Part shown: one piece after another, positions 1 to 17,458 of the stretch
Layout: each line of letters begins with the position of its first letter
How positions within the stretch are numbered: the first letter of the stretch is position 1
Source of the DNA: Amorphochlora amoebiformis
Lineage: Eukaryota > Cercozoa > Chlorarachniophyceae
Assembly (NCBI GenBank): GCA_054601695.1
Contig: BAAHQB010000086.1
Coordinates: forward strand, 558,001-622,000
Reading direction: 5' to 3'
Length of the DNA: 64,000 bases
Translations under genes and position numbers: made by a program
The notes under the pieces: generated by a model
What the model was told of the DNA's origin: nothing
The model's input: the letters and a program-made list of their open reading frames with translations, nothing else
Database searches by the model: none

Positions 1-208
1 TATAAATACATGTATATATATATATATTATATATGTATATATATATATTAATATATATATACACATATATATAAATGTTTACTACTATAAACAATTATAT
101 TCTACAAAACAACATACATGCATACATATACACATATATATATACATATATATATATACATATACATATATATATATATATACATATACTTGTACATGTA
201 TATTTCAG

Positions 209-783
209 CAACAATCGCTCCAAACAGCGATTTTTATGGTAATTATGTCCCAAATACGTTACTTTACTGATGGAAGTAACTTCCAAGAGGCCCCAGTTGA
301 GGTATGTATATATATATATATATATAGGTAACTATAGTGATATATGTATATATAGATATGTGTATATCTATCGTGATATATGAATACATAAACGTGTATA
401 TGTGTTGTTATATTTATGTGAGCGTGTAGGTGTCTAAAGACGTGAATATATACACATATATATATATATGTATATATAAAGTATTATATGTGAAAAAACA
501 TATATATTATAAATATATTTGCGTGTATATGTATGCATTTATGTAATTGTACGCATGTATGTAATGGTACAAATATATATATATATATAGCTAGAAAGAT
601 CTGTATGTATATGTACATGTACAGAACTATATGTATATATATGTATATATATATATATATATTATCTAAATAGGTGTTATTTACATGCGTATTGTGATAT
701 ATAATATGAACGCTTGGAGAGTATACATGCATATATGGTTATATACATATATTTCTGTAAATAATCTATATATTATATATATA

Positions 784-831
<48 letters not shown>

Positions 832-870
832 AGAGTGATGAGCTGCCTCCGACAGATGAAGCAGGGTGAG

Positions 871-906
<36 letters not shown>

Positions 907-947
907 CATAAATGTAGATATGCAGATATGTAGATATGTAGATATAC

Positions 948-988
<41 letters not shown>

Positions 989-2087
989 TATGTATATAAA
1001 CATGTGTACAAGTTTATGTACAACAAATGCATTATATACAACAATATGCATATATGCATACAATACATACATATATCAAATTATATATGAAATATCGACA
1101 ACACCATGTGTAGCAACAGCAACACAGCTAATACATGAGTTGTCTGGACCTGTATGTATGTTTTCACACATCTAAGGCCCACTATTACTTCGAATTGAGC
1201 AGTAATAAGACATATTGCGTATATATTCATACATATTTATATCCATATAATATATATATGCATACATCTATATATATATATAATATGTATACATGCATAT
1301 ATATATATATGTATGTATTGTATTATAATGGGATGAACAATGAATAGATTTACAGTTTTTATACATATGTACGCTGTACATGCATAAATACACATAATAT
1401 ATATATATATACATATATATATATGTATATATGTATTTTCTTATATATAAATATACCTAAATATATAGAAACGTATTTTGTATATATGCATACTCTATGG
1501 ACAAAATGCTTTTATGTAATATTTAACATATATACACACATAATACATATATCAATATATATATATATATATGTCCATATATATCTTATATATACATATA
1601 TATATGCCCATATATATATATATTTATTAATATATATATATATATACATACATGTATGTATATATATATTTATATATACATGTATGTATATATATATTTA
1701 TATATTTATATACACATATATATCTTAATATATATATATATATATATATAGATAGATAGATAGATAGTTATATATAATATATGTATATATATATATATAG
1801 AACCGAGGAGTGGCCTTACAGCTGGCAATTTGACGAATGGGACGCTGTCAATAGGTAATATATACATATATATTTATATATATATATATATATTATATGT
1901 ATATGTGTACATACATATGTGTATTTATTCCTATATATATATATATATATATATATATACGTGTAAAGTGTATGTATGTATGTACATACATATATCAATG
2001 TATAATATTTTATAATTATATACCTACATATAATTATATACCTACATATATTATGTACATGTTATGTATAGTATATATGTATTTCTA

Positions 2088-2121
<34 letters not shown>

Positions 2122-2250
2122 TTAATATATATTACAACCTTAATATGTACAATCATATTAAACACATACATATTCATGCAGATATACACATATGTCACTG
2201 AACACACACACGAATATCTCTATACATATCATAATCATGTACATACGCAC

Positions 2251-2303
<53 letters not shown>

Positions 2304-2615
2304 ACGATATACAAAACATATCACTGAATATACTCATACACGAAAAATCTTAAACATATACCCATAATAGATAGATATGTATCAAATATATATATATATA
2401 TACATGTAAATAGATCATTGACAGTAAAACCTGCTGAGGCTACCCCTTCCGGGGATGACACGTGGATTAGAGATACACAGAGCAAGGAAATTCAGGTAAA
2501 TTTACGAAATATTACATGAATCTTTATGGAGGAGTGAATGAATCGGAGTCAGATATATGGTTACATATAAAATATATATATATATATGTGTATGTATGTA
2601 TGTATATGTATATAC

Positions 2616-2646
<31 letters not shown>

Positions 2647-2736
2647 TATAATAATAATATATATATATATATATATTTAAATGTATTATATGCATACATC
2701 TTATATATGTGGAGATTTTATCACATTTTATAAATG

Positions 2737-2768
<32 letters not shown>

Positions 2769-3561
2769 TTATATACATATATATGTATATATAGGCGTAT
2801 ATGTATATAAATCATGTTCATATACATGTACACATATTTCTACATTATAATATACCAATTGCTATAATATTCATAATGTATAAAATACACTTTATATGTA
2901 TACACACACACACATGTGTATGTATATATTAGATACATGCATGTCTATGTACCCAGTTATGTGTATATACATTATCTTAAGGTACATATATATACATTCA
3001 TACTTAGAAATCAAACTAACCACAGGAAACAATGGATAACTGGGATAAGTTAACGGAAGAGGAACAAGCCGAATTTATCAAAAAGGTATTTCAGATAACA
3101 TATATATATATATATTTTTTATATATATATATATATATGGATGGATGTACACGTGTGTGTGCATACATATGGATGTACACACACACTCTATACATACTGT
3201 GTGTGTGTGTATGTGTGTATATATATATTTACATGTGTATACATATTATATGTATGTATATATATTATGTTTTAAGTTCTCTTCTTCTCTTGTTCTTCAA
3301 ACTCCACGTGTGTTTGTAGATATATATATACACACACACATATGTGTTCAAATATTACCTCACATACATACCATACATGTAGGTACATTCACATGCTTAA
3401 CACACATATTTACACATACAAACATACATATTTATGTTATTAAAATTATTCTTACATACATAGAAATACATATGTATATATATATATACATATATATAAA
3501 ACAGCTATCGGAGGCCTCCGTACCAGCCGAAGAAACCACAACCCCAGCCGTTGCGACGTAA
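209..3561 (+). CDS. Unrecognised gene, 3' part only (last six exons)
   Basis: Six exons join in phase: 209-301, 834-865, 1801-1854, 2414-2495, 3026-3085 and 3505-3561, ending in TAA. Together they encode the last 125 residues of a protein whose start lies before the window. All introns are GT-AG and (TA)n-rich. The segment begins with a hydrophobic stretch ([15 protein letters not shown]), possibly one membrane segment, followed by an acidic, Trp-containing region ([15 protein letters not shown]), a charged region ([15 protein letters not shown]) and a Thr/Ala/Pro-rich tail ending PAVAT. I do not recognise the family and assign no function. The next gene downstream is convergent, 625 bp away. 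The exon chain is well supported because every phase fits; the first exon's frame rests on being open and flanked by clear splice sites. Confidence 0.75.
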
Positions 3562-4186
3562 GGGGCCAAGTGGCTTTAATATTGATATAATTAGCAGTAG
3601 TCTGCGGGTTGAGATGTTAGCAACATGCTCCTGCAGTGTCAAGACATTATCAACCACGGTGGTATTCTTATGATTTTCATGGTATGATATACACATGGTG
3701 TATCGAAAGGATATTCCACTAGTTCCATATCTATATTCTATATTCACCTCGATGACGTGAGTTAGCCAATCTAGCTACAAATTAGCACATTCAGTTTCAC
3801 TTGCCGACTCTAGCGACTCGCCGTAGTCTCTGGAAGTGTTTAGAGTCTAGAGAGTGTCTGCAAATGATGAGCTGGTATACCAGGTATATCCTAGATATCT
3901 TGATGTACCAGTCTGACTATCAGATATGATCGTGTAAGAGTGATACTAAGAGTATGATAGCAATAATTGCGGCGGGTGGTGTCTAACTAGTCTAAGGTTT
4001 CGCGTAGATATCTAGGATATATCTTAACTTATATGGTCACAGTCTAGACAGCCTCTACTACCATCAGTTATTGATTGGCTTTCATGCTTTAATCAGACCG
4101 CTGGACCGGTCTGACGCGTACGATTGTCTTAGCTGTAAAGTCCAATGATAAGGTCTACAAGAAGATGCGTTACAGATGTAAAAAGG
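3562..4186. other. CTAG-rich convergent intergenic region
   Basis: This is 625 bp between the stop of the upstream + gene and the stop of the ABC1 kinase on the - strand. It has almost no (TA)n and no convincing coding sequence. CTAG occurs about eight times. A perfect 16-nt inverted repeat lies at about 3892-3907 and 4006-4021 (arms TATATCCTAGATATCT and its complement). It probably holds both 3' UTRs and the transcription-end signals. Confidence 0.6.
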
Positions 4187-4556
4187 CTACGTCTCCAAAG
4201 AGCCCTGTAGTACGTAATCTGCATACTCCTCCCATATAGGGGCCACCCTTAGCTCCATTCCGCACATGTTACCAAATCCTCGCATTAGCACAGACACTCT
4301 GCGAACAAATATTCATTAGTAAGGACTATTTCGGCATTGAAAATCTATGGAATGTGTAATATGTTTTGATATGTATGTATATGTATAAGTTTCATCATGT
4401 AGAAAATGTATATATGTGTATAATATTACGTTTAGCCTGTAGTATGGTGATGTTGAAAAATATACTAATTTACAATATTTACATATACATATATATATAT
4501 ATATATATACTTATATATATATATTATATATCATTAACGTCTAATTACATATATAC

Positions 4557-4588
<32 letters not shown>

Positions 4589-4630
4589 TTATATGAGATA
4601 ATCTACATAGTTTATTTACACAAAACATAC

Positions 4631-4671
<41 letters not shown>

Positions 4672-5095
4672 TTAGGTATGTCTATTTTAGCATACATTAT
4701 TACAATATCCGTGTATACAATATAGATATGTATATATTCATACATATAATACATACACATATATAGAATTCCATACATAACATACATTACACAAAACATA
4801 CACATTATACATATGTATATATATATATATATATATATACATATAGCTATGTATATTTTTAGTCCACATTATTACAATATATATCTACATATCACCATAC
4901 ATACGATATATATATATATATATATATATAATATGTATATATATATATATATATATAATATACTACATATATATAATTTCGTACATGATATTATACAATA
5001 TTTCACATCGGAAATAAAAGTGTGTAAATCACCGTGCTGCCATAACAAATTGTTCATTTAACCGAACCGTTGGGTCTTTCTGCTCCATCTATAGG

Positions 5096-5130
<35 letters not shown>

Positions 5131-5497
5131 AATGCATTATATATATGTATATATTATATCTCTTTTCTCCATCTGTACGCCAAGACAAATGCGATGGGAG
5201 TTATGTAGTATATGCATATATACACATATATATATATATATATATATAAGTTTATCATGACCTTCTCCATAAATGTATGCAGGTTATGATCCCCAATGAT
5301 ATCTTGTGTGTTCCTATCGTGCCTAAATATATATATATATATATAATGTAATATGCAGATATATATAAGTATATATGCACATATCTACACTTAGATATGT
5401 ATATGTATACATATATGTATATATGTAAGGTATATGTACATATTTAGCTAAATTATGTCGCATGAGCTCGTGTTTACATATATATATATATCTGAAG

Positions 5498-5537
<40 letters not shown>

Positions 5538-5888
5538 GCACATATATGTGTATGTACATATGTAAAAAGACACTAAATATGAAAGATATACAGACATATA
5601 CAGATATTTCATTTTTATATATTTATATATAAAAATATAAATATGTGCAAGCAAATGTACATTTACGCATGATGTATAACACACATAAAAATATGTGCAT
5701 ACATTTATATATTATATATATATATGTATATATGTATATATATACATATATGTATATATATATATATACATATCACACACATATATATCCATGTATATAT
5801 ATATATATATAGATATAACACACATAGAAATATTTAGACGTATATATACATACATATATATCACACACACATATATACATGCATATAT

Positions 5889-5922
<34 letters not shown>

Positions 5923-6500
5923 GCTAGCTATTCTAGCTAGCTGTTCACTTATTATACACACACATATATATATATATATATCTAGATGCTAGCCTACACC
6001 TTCTCTAACCCTAACCCTAATAATACCAAAAGCACGCCAGCCGGTATCTAAGGGTTAGAGTAAGGGTTAGCTTTAATGTTGAAAAAGATGATATTTAGGT
6101 AATTTTACCAAAACTGGTTGTTTGGTTCTACAGTTAGGGTTAGCATGGAGGACAGGATATTTAAATGTATATATTTATCATATTAGTATATATATGTATA
6201 TATATTTACATATGTAAGCGTACATATTATATAAGATGTGGTGTATTATGTGTATAGACAGCTGTATAGGGTATATATATATATATTTACATATATATAG
6301 ACTATATATATATATATATCTATTCATGTTGAATATATGTTCACACATTTACGTATGTATGTTTATATGTAAAACGTATATTTTCGTCTAGATGTGTTTG
6401 TAATACATATATTTACATATATATATATTATATAATACAGGAAGAAATACATTTAGATACACACACAGACACACACACACATATATATTTATATATATAC

Positions 6501-6533
<33 letters not shown>

Positions 6534-6695
6534 TGTAGTATGCATAGGCATGAAACGAATATATAATATATATTTATGCATATATTTATTAACATACGTA
6601 TACAGGTACAGTTGCATCTGTATATATTGATACATACAAAAAAGTTTATATATATATATGTCTGAATATACATACACACATATATATGTATAAAA

Positions 6696-6726
<31 letters not shown>

Positions 6727-6746
6727 ATTTAAATACATATACTCAA

Positions 6747-6777
<31 letters not shown>

Positions 6778-6996
6778 GATATGTTTATATCTATTTACCC
6801 GATATCAGGATTATTATACTTCGACTTCTGGTTCATTTCTTTCGTCCACAATCTACATATATACATATCGACTTAAAAACCGAAAAAAAAGAAAAAAAAA
6901 AACGAAAAATAGTTGAGAATCGAACTAGGGATCTACAGGGTTACCAGCAGGGTTAGAAAGAGGGTTAGGGTTGGGGTTACAATTAGGGTATTGCAG

Positions 6997-7036
<40 letters not shown>

Positions 7037-7191
7037 GTGTATAGCAAGATATATACCTGATAATTTCATCTCTGTCGTCGTGGGCCAGGGCTTTGATGAG
7101 CTTTGCGTATAATATGCGATCCTATATGGTGTATATATATATATCACTCATATGTGGATATATATATATATGTTACAGTGTATTTATATAT

Positions 7192-7237
<46 letters not shown>

Positions 7238-7320
7238 AAACACACATGTATATATATCTACATCTATATATATACACATAGACATGTGTGTATATAATAT
7301 ATATATATATATATACATAT

Positions 7321-7354
<34 letters not shown>

Positions 7355-7993
7355 GTGTGTAGATTTATATATATGTTATACTTATACATGCATACATATA
7401 TCTAAATATGTATGTATATATATACATATAATTGGTGTGTATATGTGTATATATACTTTATATATACGTGTGTATTTATATTAACCAAAGTACTTTTTAC
7501 ATTTATTTCATATTTTGATATTCAAAACGAATGTATGTACATATTTATATACACATATATATTATATAAATATAAAAATGTGTGTACATATATTCTTTTT
7601 ACATATGTGGATATATATATATGTATATATGAGTATATATATATATACCATTATTACTATAGTGTATATATATATATCTGTGTGTATAGCTGAAATGTAA
7701 ATGTATTATAACATATTTATATACATGTACATAAGTCTATGTGTTTTGTGGTATAAAAATATATTTAAACAAATAACAATACATATAATATGCGTATACA
7801 TATATATATATATATATTTGTACATACCTATATATACATATATATGTATATATATGTATATGTATATAACCGAAATGGGTAGTCTCTTGACTTGTCCGTA
7901 ATCGATCAATCCCAGTCTTCCATCTTTCATCATTAATACCTAAATGTATTCTTTCATCATTAATACCTAATTATATTCTATGTGTATGTGTAC

Positions 7994-8032
<39 letters not shown>

Positions 8033-8669
8033 TCGTGCATGTATACACACATATATACATATATATATATATATCTTATAATGATGTAGTATATATATAT
8101 ATATATCTTATTATGATGTAATGTATACTGTTACGTAATATAATACTTTTTATATTATAAATATATATATATATATATATATATGAAGATGTATCGATGT
8201 ATAATATGTACATATATGGTGTGTTATATCTATATATATATATATATGTATATGTGCATATAAATGCCTATATATACGTAATATCTATAAATCTTTGTAC
8301 GATACACCATAGAGAAGAGAGAAAGAGGACAGAGAGAGAGAAGAGAGAAATAGGAGAGAGAGAGAGAGAAGAGAGAGATCGAAGAGGAGTGAGTGAGAAA
8401 GGAGAGAGAGAGAGAGACAGAGACAAGAGAGAAGCCGGACAGAGAAAGTAATAAGGAGGGCGGACAGAGAAAGAGAGAGAGAGGCTACACATATATATAT
8501 ATATATTATATATATATATATATATTATATGTATGTATATTATACATATCTTATATGTGCATGTATAGTTATGATATATGCATACATATTTATTTAATAC
8601 ATATGTACATGTACATGTATACTATTATAATATGTAGATATGTTATCAATATGTATTTATACATTTTTT

Positions 8670-8703
<34 letters not shown>

Positions 8704-9258
8704 AACATATATATATATATTATATAAATATATATATATATATGTATATATATATTTATATACATGCATATTATATATATATATATATATATATAAATAT
8801 ATATATATTTATATATATATATATTTATATATATACATATGTATACATATGTATACATTTCCTGGGTGCGGATCCCCATTGAAGGCACCATCTACAAATA
8901 TCTCATATCCATGAACCTAGAATATATATATACTTATATACATATATACATGTAGATATGTATATATGTACATATATATATGTATATACATATAGTTGTA
9001 TACATAATACGTACGAACATCTTTATTTTTAATGATGCATATAGTTATGCACATATGTATATATATGTATATATTGCTATATATGTACTAATGTATACAT
9101 ATATATATATATATGTCTACACACGTAGACCTGTTATATATAGATATATACGTGTATATATATTATATATGTATATATATATATATTTGCATGTACATAT
9201 GTCAAAAATTACCCGAAGAAGAGTCTTTATTATTTCGGCGATATTAAGCGGTGATTGC

Positions 9259-9299
<41 letters not shown>

Positions 9300-9359
9300 C
9301 ATATGTCAAAAATTACCCGAAGAAGAGTCTTTATTATTTCGGCGATATTAAGCGGTGAT

Positions 9360-9403
<44 letters not shown>

Positions 9404-9671
9404 TATGTCAAAAATTACCCGAAGAAGAGTCTTTATTATTTCGGCGATATTAAGCAGTGATTGCGTATATATATATATATATATATATGTACATATGTCA
9501 AAAATTACCCGAAGAAGAGTCTTTATTATTTCGGCGATATTAAGCGGTGATTCCGTCCACGTAATCGCATAACTGCCAGTTACAAACCCTATTTATTCAT
9601 AAAAATAGATAAATTATATATATAAGTATATATATATTATATATATATATGTATTACATATATAAGTATAC

Positions 9672-9708
<37 letters not shown>

Positions 9709-9920
9709 TACATAATGTACAATGAGTACACGCATTTACATGTATAGGTATATATGTGTAAAAAGTGTATGATGCGAATAAAATATATAAGTGTATGTAT
9801 AAAAGGACATATGTGTATATATATGTATGTATATATATATATATATTTTTATATATATATATATATATATATAGATATGGTATATATGAATGATGATAAG
9901 GGAGAGGTGTTATGGTTGTA

Positions 9921-9964
<44 letters not shown>

Positions 9965-10403
9965 ATATATCTATATATATATCTATATATATCTATATAT
10001 ATATATGTATATATATGAGACGTTTATATGAACAAATATGTTTTACATACAACAGATTTATATATTCATTTAATGCATACGAATATATTACATATTCACA
10101 TATATGTATATATATATATATAAATACACCTATATACATATATATATATATAGATATTATACATATTTCTATACGTGTATTCATGTACACACATATATCT
10201 ATATATATATATATATACATATATGTGTGCATGTGCATATATAGATTCTACACATGAATATAAATATACATATATTACATGTATACAATATTACAAATAT
10301 CGTGCATAGTCTTTAGATATAGATTGATGTATATGCATACACACACACGAATATCAAACGTACCCACCATACCATACCATAGTTTTATACTTGTACGCAC
10401 GAT

Positions 10404-10441
<38 letters not shown>

Positions 10442-12301
10442 CAATACATATATACAAGACATAAATCCACACAACCATGCAGAAATATGTATATATATAT
10501 ATATATACCCTCCATATACTTACATATTTACACACACAAACATACATATATATATATATATTAATATATATATATATATTATATCATACATATGTATACA
10601 AGCATGCATATATACATATATATATATATTATATATATATATGTATATATATTCTGAAACTATATAAATAACCAACCAAGTGTCCAGTTGTAAGCCAGCT
10701 TAAACGAGTTTACTTAGGGTTAGGGTTAGTGTTAGGGTTAAGGTTAGGGTTAGGATCAGATTATTCAGAATGTCTTAGTCCGAGGACCATTGACTCGGGT
10801 TAGGGTTAGGGTTAATAGGGTTAGGGTTAATAGGGTTAGGGTTAATAGGGTTAGGGTTAGGGTTAGGGTTATTAGGGTTAGGGTTAGGGTTAGGGTTAGG
10901 ATCAGATTATTCAGAATGTCTTAGTCCGAGAACCATTGACTCGATTAGGGTTAGGGTTAGGGTAAGGGTTAGGGTTAAGGTTAGGGTTAGGATCAGATTA
11001 TTCAGAATGTTTTAGTCCGAGGACCATTGACTCGGGTTAGGGTTAGGGTTATTAGAGTTAGGGTTAGGGTTAGGGTTATTAGGGTTAGGGTTAGGGTTAA
11101 GGTTAGGATCAGATTATTCAGAATGTCTTAGTCTGAGCATTGACTCGGGTTAGGGTTAGGGTTAGGGTTAGGGTTTGGGTTAGGGTTAGGGGTTAGGGTT
11201 TGGGTTAGGGTTAGGGTTAAGGTTAGGATCAGATTATTCAGAATGTCTTAGTCTGAGCATTGACTCGGGTTAGGGTTAGGGTTAGGGTTAGGGTTAGTGT
11301 GCACTCATGTAGTCCTTGCCTCGCATGTAGATACCTCCCCAATATACGCGTCGACTTTCTGTATGTATGGATGTATTTATGTATATTTATGAATAATGTT
11401 TACGTATATGTTATTTATGTATGTATGTAAAAAATGTATAGAAATACAATATTAGACATATATATATATATGTAAATATATGCATAAATAAATATATGTG
11501 TATATATACATGTTATATATATAGCAATATATGTACATTAATATATATATATATATATATACATATTTGTGTATCTATATGTACATATATATCTATATAT
11601 GCATATATATATATATATACATATATGTATGTAGATATTGTATAACCTTCATCTAAACTTGCTAATTGGCCCATTTTCTTGGCCTCTTCCATACGTTCAC
11701 TATGAATATATATATATGTATATATATATATATATGTATGTATGGCACATGGATATTCTCTGGGTTTTCATAAACATATTAGTTTTTATAATATAAACAA
11801 ATTTATATACTTTATACTATATCCATGTATTATATCTATGCATATATGTATGATGTACACATATAAATAAATACACAAATGTAATCTATATGAAGGCCGG
11901 AACCCAGAAAGGGTGGATGTTAGAAGACTTTTGGTTTTTTTTGGGGAAAATCGCCTAAACGGATGATGGGATAGACCAGGAGATATTTGTGTAAAATTAC
12001 AGAAATTCATCCTCTACTTCCTTTACGGAGCGATTTTGGCTTTTCGCAAATGCTGCGGTGCGATTTCGAAGCTCTATGTATCATATATACATATATTATG
12101 TATTCACATACAGATATATATATGTATGTACATTTTGTATTATATATATATATATATGTATATATTATGAATGTATGTATGTATTATGTATATACCTTTA
12201 AGTGGTGGTACTGTGTACATAATCCATAGTGAGTACTGTTCTCGTAAGTGTTTTCACACATATATACATCTATGTGTAACACACATTCACACGCATTTAA
12301 T

Positions 12302-12338
<37 letters not shown>

Positions 12339-12748
12339 TATATCACACACACAAACACACACACATATATATATATGTATATAATGTATATATTTATATA
12401 TATATTATGTAAAAAACCTTTAAGTGGTACTCCGTGTACATAATCCATAGTGAGTACTGTTCTCGTAAGTGTTTTCACACATATATACATCTATGTGTAA
12501 CACACACATATATATGATATATAATATATTCACACGCATTTAATTACATATATGCATATATACACACACATATATAAATCAATTATATCGCACACAAACA
12601 CACATATATATATACATATATAAATGTACATATATATATATATATTATGTAAAAAACCTTTAAGAAGTGGTACTCCGTGTACATAATCCATAGTGAGTAC
12701 TGTTTTTGTACACAGCTCAGGAATCGGCTTTGGGACGTAGATTCTGGA

Positions 12749-12795
<47 letters not shown>

Positions 12796-12908
12796 AGCAT
12801 ATTTATATAACATATGTAAATATATATATATATATATAACTTAATGTAGTATTCAAGTGTAATATACAGATATATACATATATATATACATATATATATA
12901 AGTAGTAC

Positions 12909-12945
<37 letters not shown>

Positions 12946-13396
12946 CAACATGAATGGTGCATACATATATACATATACACACACACACATATATATATAT
13001 TTAAGATATATATATACATATACATTTATGTATACAATACATATCCAAAATGAACAAGCAATACACATATTTACATCTACACATCTATACAAATCTCTAA
13101 TATAAGGTATTTTTCTTATCCTAGATATATAAAAATAGATATGATGATATCTATGCATCAATATGTACATATTTATGTTTCAATATATGAATTCTGTTAC
13201 TTATCCTTCCAAACGCTCTGAATGTTAGTACCAATCTCCGCAAGATTTTTGGCCTATTTACATGTACACCGATAGATATACATAAATATATGAATTATGT
13301 GTATATTGCATGATATATACGTACAATATATAATATATATATATAAGTAAATATATATATATGTAAATATAGATATGAGTGTTATTATATGAGTGT

Positions 13397-13477
<81 letters not shown>

Positions 13478-13539
13478 AATGAATGTTTGCATGCTTGTAT
13501 ATAGATGTGTACACGTATATACTTTTCTTCCATTGATCT

Positions 13540-13582
<43 letters not shown>

Positions 13583-14130
13583 TACATATATATATATATA
13601 TATATATATGTATATGTGTATGTGTGTATGTCTATATTTATACCCTTACACACAAACAAATGTGAATATATGTATATAAATAATATATGCATATATTATA
13701 CGTTTTTATACATTGATATAGTTACGATATGTATATATATATATATCTACATACTGTATATATATGAGAGTGTATAACAAGACTAACAATAATAAACATA
13801 TCATATTCATGATGCACACATATATATGCAGTATTAAGGAATATAAAAATATTTTAAATTATTTTACAGACATATACATATATATATATATATATCACAC
13901 GTTGTGTAGTAATGTATTCTGTATAAAACATATACATACTACATACAAATAATATATATATATATATATACACATATATATATATATATAAATATATATA
14001 TATATATTATACACACACATATATATACACACTTATTAGCATATATTAGGTTACTTCGTCAACGTAGTCGAATTCGGTCATGAATTGCTTTTCGATCTCT
14101 CGAAGAGGTTTGACATGCTATATATATATT

Positions 14131-14161
<31 letters not shown>

Positions 14162-14775
14162 CCTGAGCCGTACTGTTTCCGAAGAGGCCTTGTATGTTGT
14201 TTTATATATATATATATAATATATTTTATATATATATATATATATACATAGGTATTATATATATACTTACATACACTATATATATATATATATATATAAT
14301 ATATATTTATATTGATATATGAAAGTATCTATAAATATATGTTTATGTATAGAAGTATATATTATATATATATCTGTACGAATTTATATAATAATGTTCA
14401 TATGCACACACACACATATATATATATATATAGATATATATGTAATATACCTGTATAGCAAGCTGATTGAATAGGATAAATACCATGTATATGATTACAC
14501 CTACATAGGTATATTTATATATACATACATAAATATTTGTGTGTATACATAGGTATTTATATATTTCTTATATATATATATATACCTGTGGCATAGCGAG
14601 CTGACAAAACCGGATAATATTGCCTAAATCAGACCGAAACTTGCGCTCGATTCCCGGGTACTAACGTACATATTTCTGAATATAATGTCATAATTCCAGG
14701 GTATTAACACGCATGATTTCTGCATATTATGTCAAAATTCCAGGAGAGTCCTTACATATATATATATATATACGC

Positions 14776-14806
<31 letters not shown>

Positions 14807-15102
14807 TTACATACATAAATACATATATTTATCCTTCTCGGAAGACGCTCATTTGCAATTCACACGAAAGTGGTTAGGGTCACGAATATGTTGGGCTTAC
14901 GGTTTAGGCTAAGGTTAGGGTTTTGACTAGGGTTAGGGTTGAGGTTAGGGTTAGGGTTAGGGTTAGGGTTAGGGTTACCACTGGGGAGTTATTTGTGATA
15001 TCGGGGAGATATATATATATATATGTATATGTATATATTTATATATCTATATATATTCATATTGTGTATTATATATATATATATATTTATATATATGTAT
15101 AT

Positions 15103-15134
<32 letters not shown>

Positions 15135-15304
15135 GTAGGGAGAATAAAGTGTGGAGATATTAGATATTCACAGTGTGTATTCCATATCGAGAAGAGAGTG
15201 TATATATTGATACCTGGATTTTGACGGCAACCTCTGTTCCATCCTTGAGGATTGCGTGGTGCACTTGTCCAATACTGAATAACAGATATGTGTATATGTA
15301 TGTG

Positions 15305-15348
<44 letters not shown>

Positions 15349-15897
15349 ATGTGTTTGTATATGTATGTGTTTGTATATGTATGTGTGTATATGTATGTGT
15401 TTGTATATGTATGTGTGTATATGTATGTGTGTATATGTATGTCTTTGTATATGTATGTGTGTATGGGTTTGTATATGTATGTGTTTCGTACATGTATGTG
15501 TATATATGTATGTGTTTGTATATGTATGTGTTTGTATATGTATGTGTGTATATGTGTGTGTTTGTATATGTATGTGTGTATATGTATGTGTGCATATGCG
15601 TGTGTCTGTGTGCATAGTGTACTTGTACGGTACTATGCATACGATATTATTATGCATATATACGTGTGTACATACGTGTGTGTGTATGTATGCGCGTGTA
15701 CGTATGTGTTTGTAATAGGTTAGAGAATGGTTTTTATACATTTTTTAGTATATATGTGGATGTTTTTGTATATAATGTATAAATTCATACATATGTGTAT
15801 ATATTATGTATATATATATTTATACATGTACATATACATTACATATCTATATATATGTATATATATATATATGAATATATATACATAATATGCTATG

Positions 15898-15971
<74 letters not shown>

Positions 15972-16630
15972 TATGTATACACGTATGTACATTGTGAGTA
16001 AAATGCATACCAATAGTATATATAATATATATATATATATATATTCATACACATACATTATATATAGTATATATATATATATAATATATATATATATATA
16101 TGTATATATGCATATACACTGTATTCTATTGCGTGAACTACCTTGCTGAACCACAGGGTAAGTCGTCAAAGCTGGCAAATATCTCCTATTAAACACACAA
16201 TATAATATATATATATATGTATATATTTATATATATGGTATCTATACATAATACACATTTTTACATTTTCCACATACATATTTCATGTATTTCTTCGTAT
16301 AGGTATATAACAATATATGACACTTTATGCGGGTTTTAAACGATAGATATACCTCGATGGGACGACCAAGAGACTCTTCAACCAGTTTCCTTATGTATAT
16401 GTATATTTAAGTGTATGTACATGAAAAATCGTATGAACGTATAGTGTTTATTCAGTATCTATATATTATATGCATGCCTTGTAATGATACATACAGGATA
16501 TAATATACGTGTTTTTACGCGTGTGTGTATAAATGTGTTTACAAATGTATACTATTCTATATATCTATATACCTACATATATATATATATATATAATATA
16601 CGTATATGTTCATGTATAAATATACAATAT

Positions 16631-16667
<37 letters not shown>

Positions 16668-16725
16668 GTAAGTTATATACCTTGCCTGTCCCTTCTTAAA
16701 CGGCGTTGGCACCTGCAGGAATGAA

Positions 16726-16758
<33 letters not shown>

Positions 16759-16939
16759 CTACTTATATATGGATATACACATATATAAGCACATTACATA
16801 CATATGCATGTATATATACATATATATATATATACAAGTTATGTATACATATATATATGTACATATATGTATATATATATATATATATTACATTCTTGCT
16901 ATGTATGTAATGTGCTTATATATGTGTATATCCATATAT

Positions 16940-16974
<35 letters not shown>

Positions 16975-17031
16975 TACATAATACGGATCTTGCATTCCCA
17001 GGCACCATGTATGTATATACATCTAGTTGTA

Positions 17032-17112
<81 letters not shown>

Positions 17113-17163
17113 ATATCTCATTTTCGCATTTCCTGGCACCATATATAAATATATGTATGTATG

Positions 17164-17194
<31 letters not shown>

Positions 17195-17413
17195 CTCCAC
17201 AGACATATGTATGTAACGTGCTTATACATGATTATGTCTATATATATATATACATATATATGTATGTATGTTTACATGTGTTACTTATTACCTCTTGTAT
17301 TTCCTGGCACCATACATATATACATTTGTTTGCACACACACACACATATATATATATATAATATATATATATATGCATATATGTATGTAAGGTGCGTATA
17401 TATACCTACATAT

Positions 17414-17458
<45 letters not shown>

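Noticed and set aside
5158-5206. Non-TA island in an ABC1 intron (ITPIAFVLA, then MEKR)
   Set aside because: Exons 23 and 24 join in phase without it and give the family pattern FMEKMEQKDP; it may be an old exon-edge copy.
9194-9572. CRISPR array
   Set aside because: Regular repeats separated by short spacers, but the spacers are all (TA)n and the repeats match an exon of a eukaryotic gene.
10717-11305. A true chromosome end
   Set aside because: Telomere-type repeats are interrupted, mixed in orientation across the window, and flanked on both sides by exons of the same gene.
15047-15741. Overlapping frames of 190-200 codons on both strands
   Set aside because: Low-complexity translation of a TGTATATG minisatellite; only 15214-15274 on the - strand belongs to a real exon.
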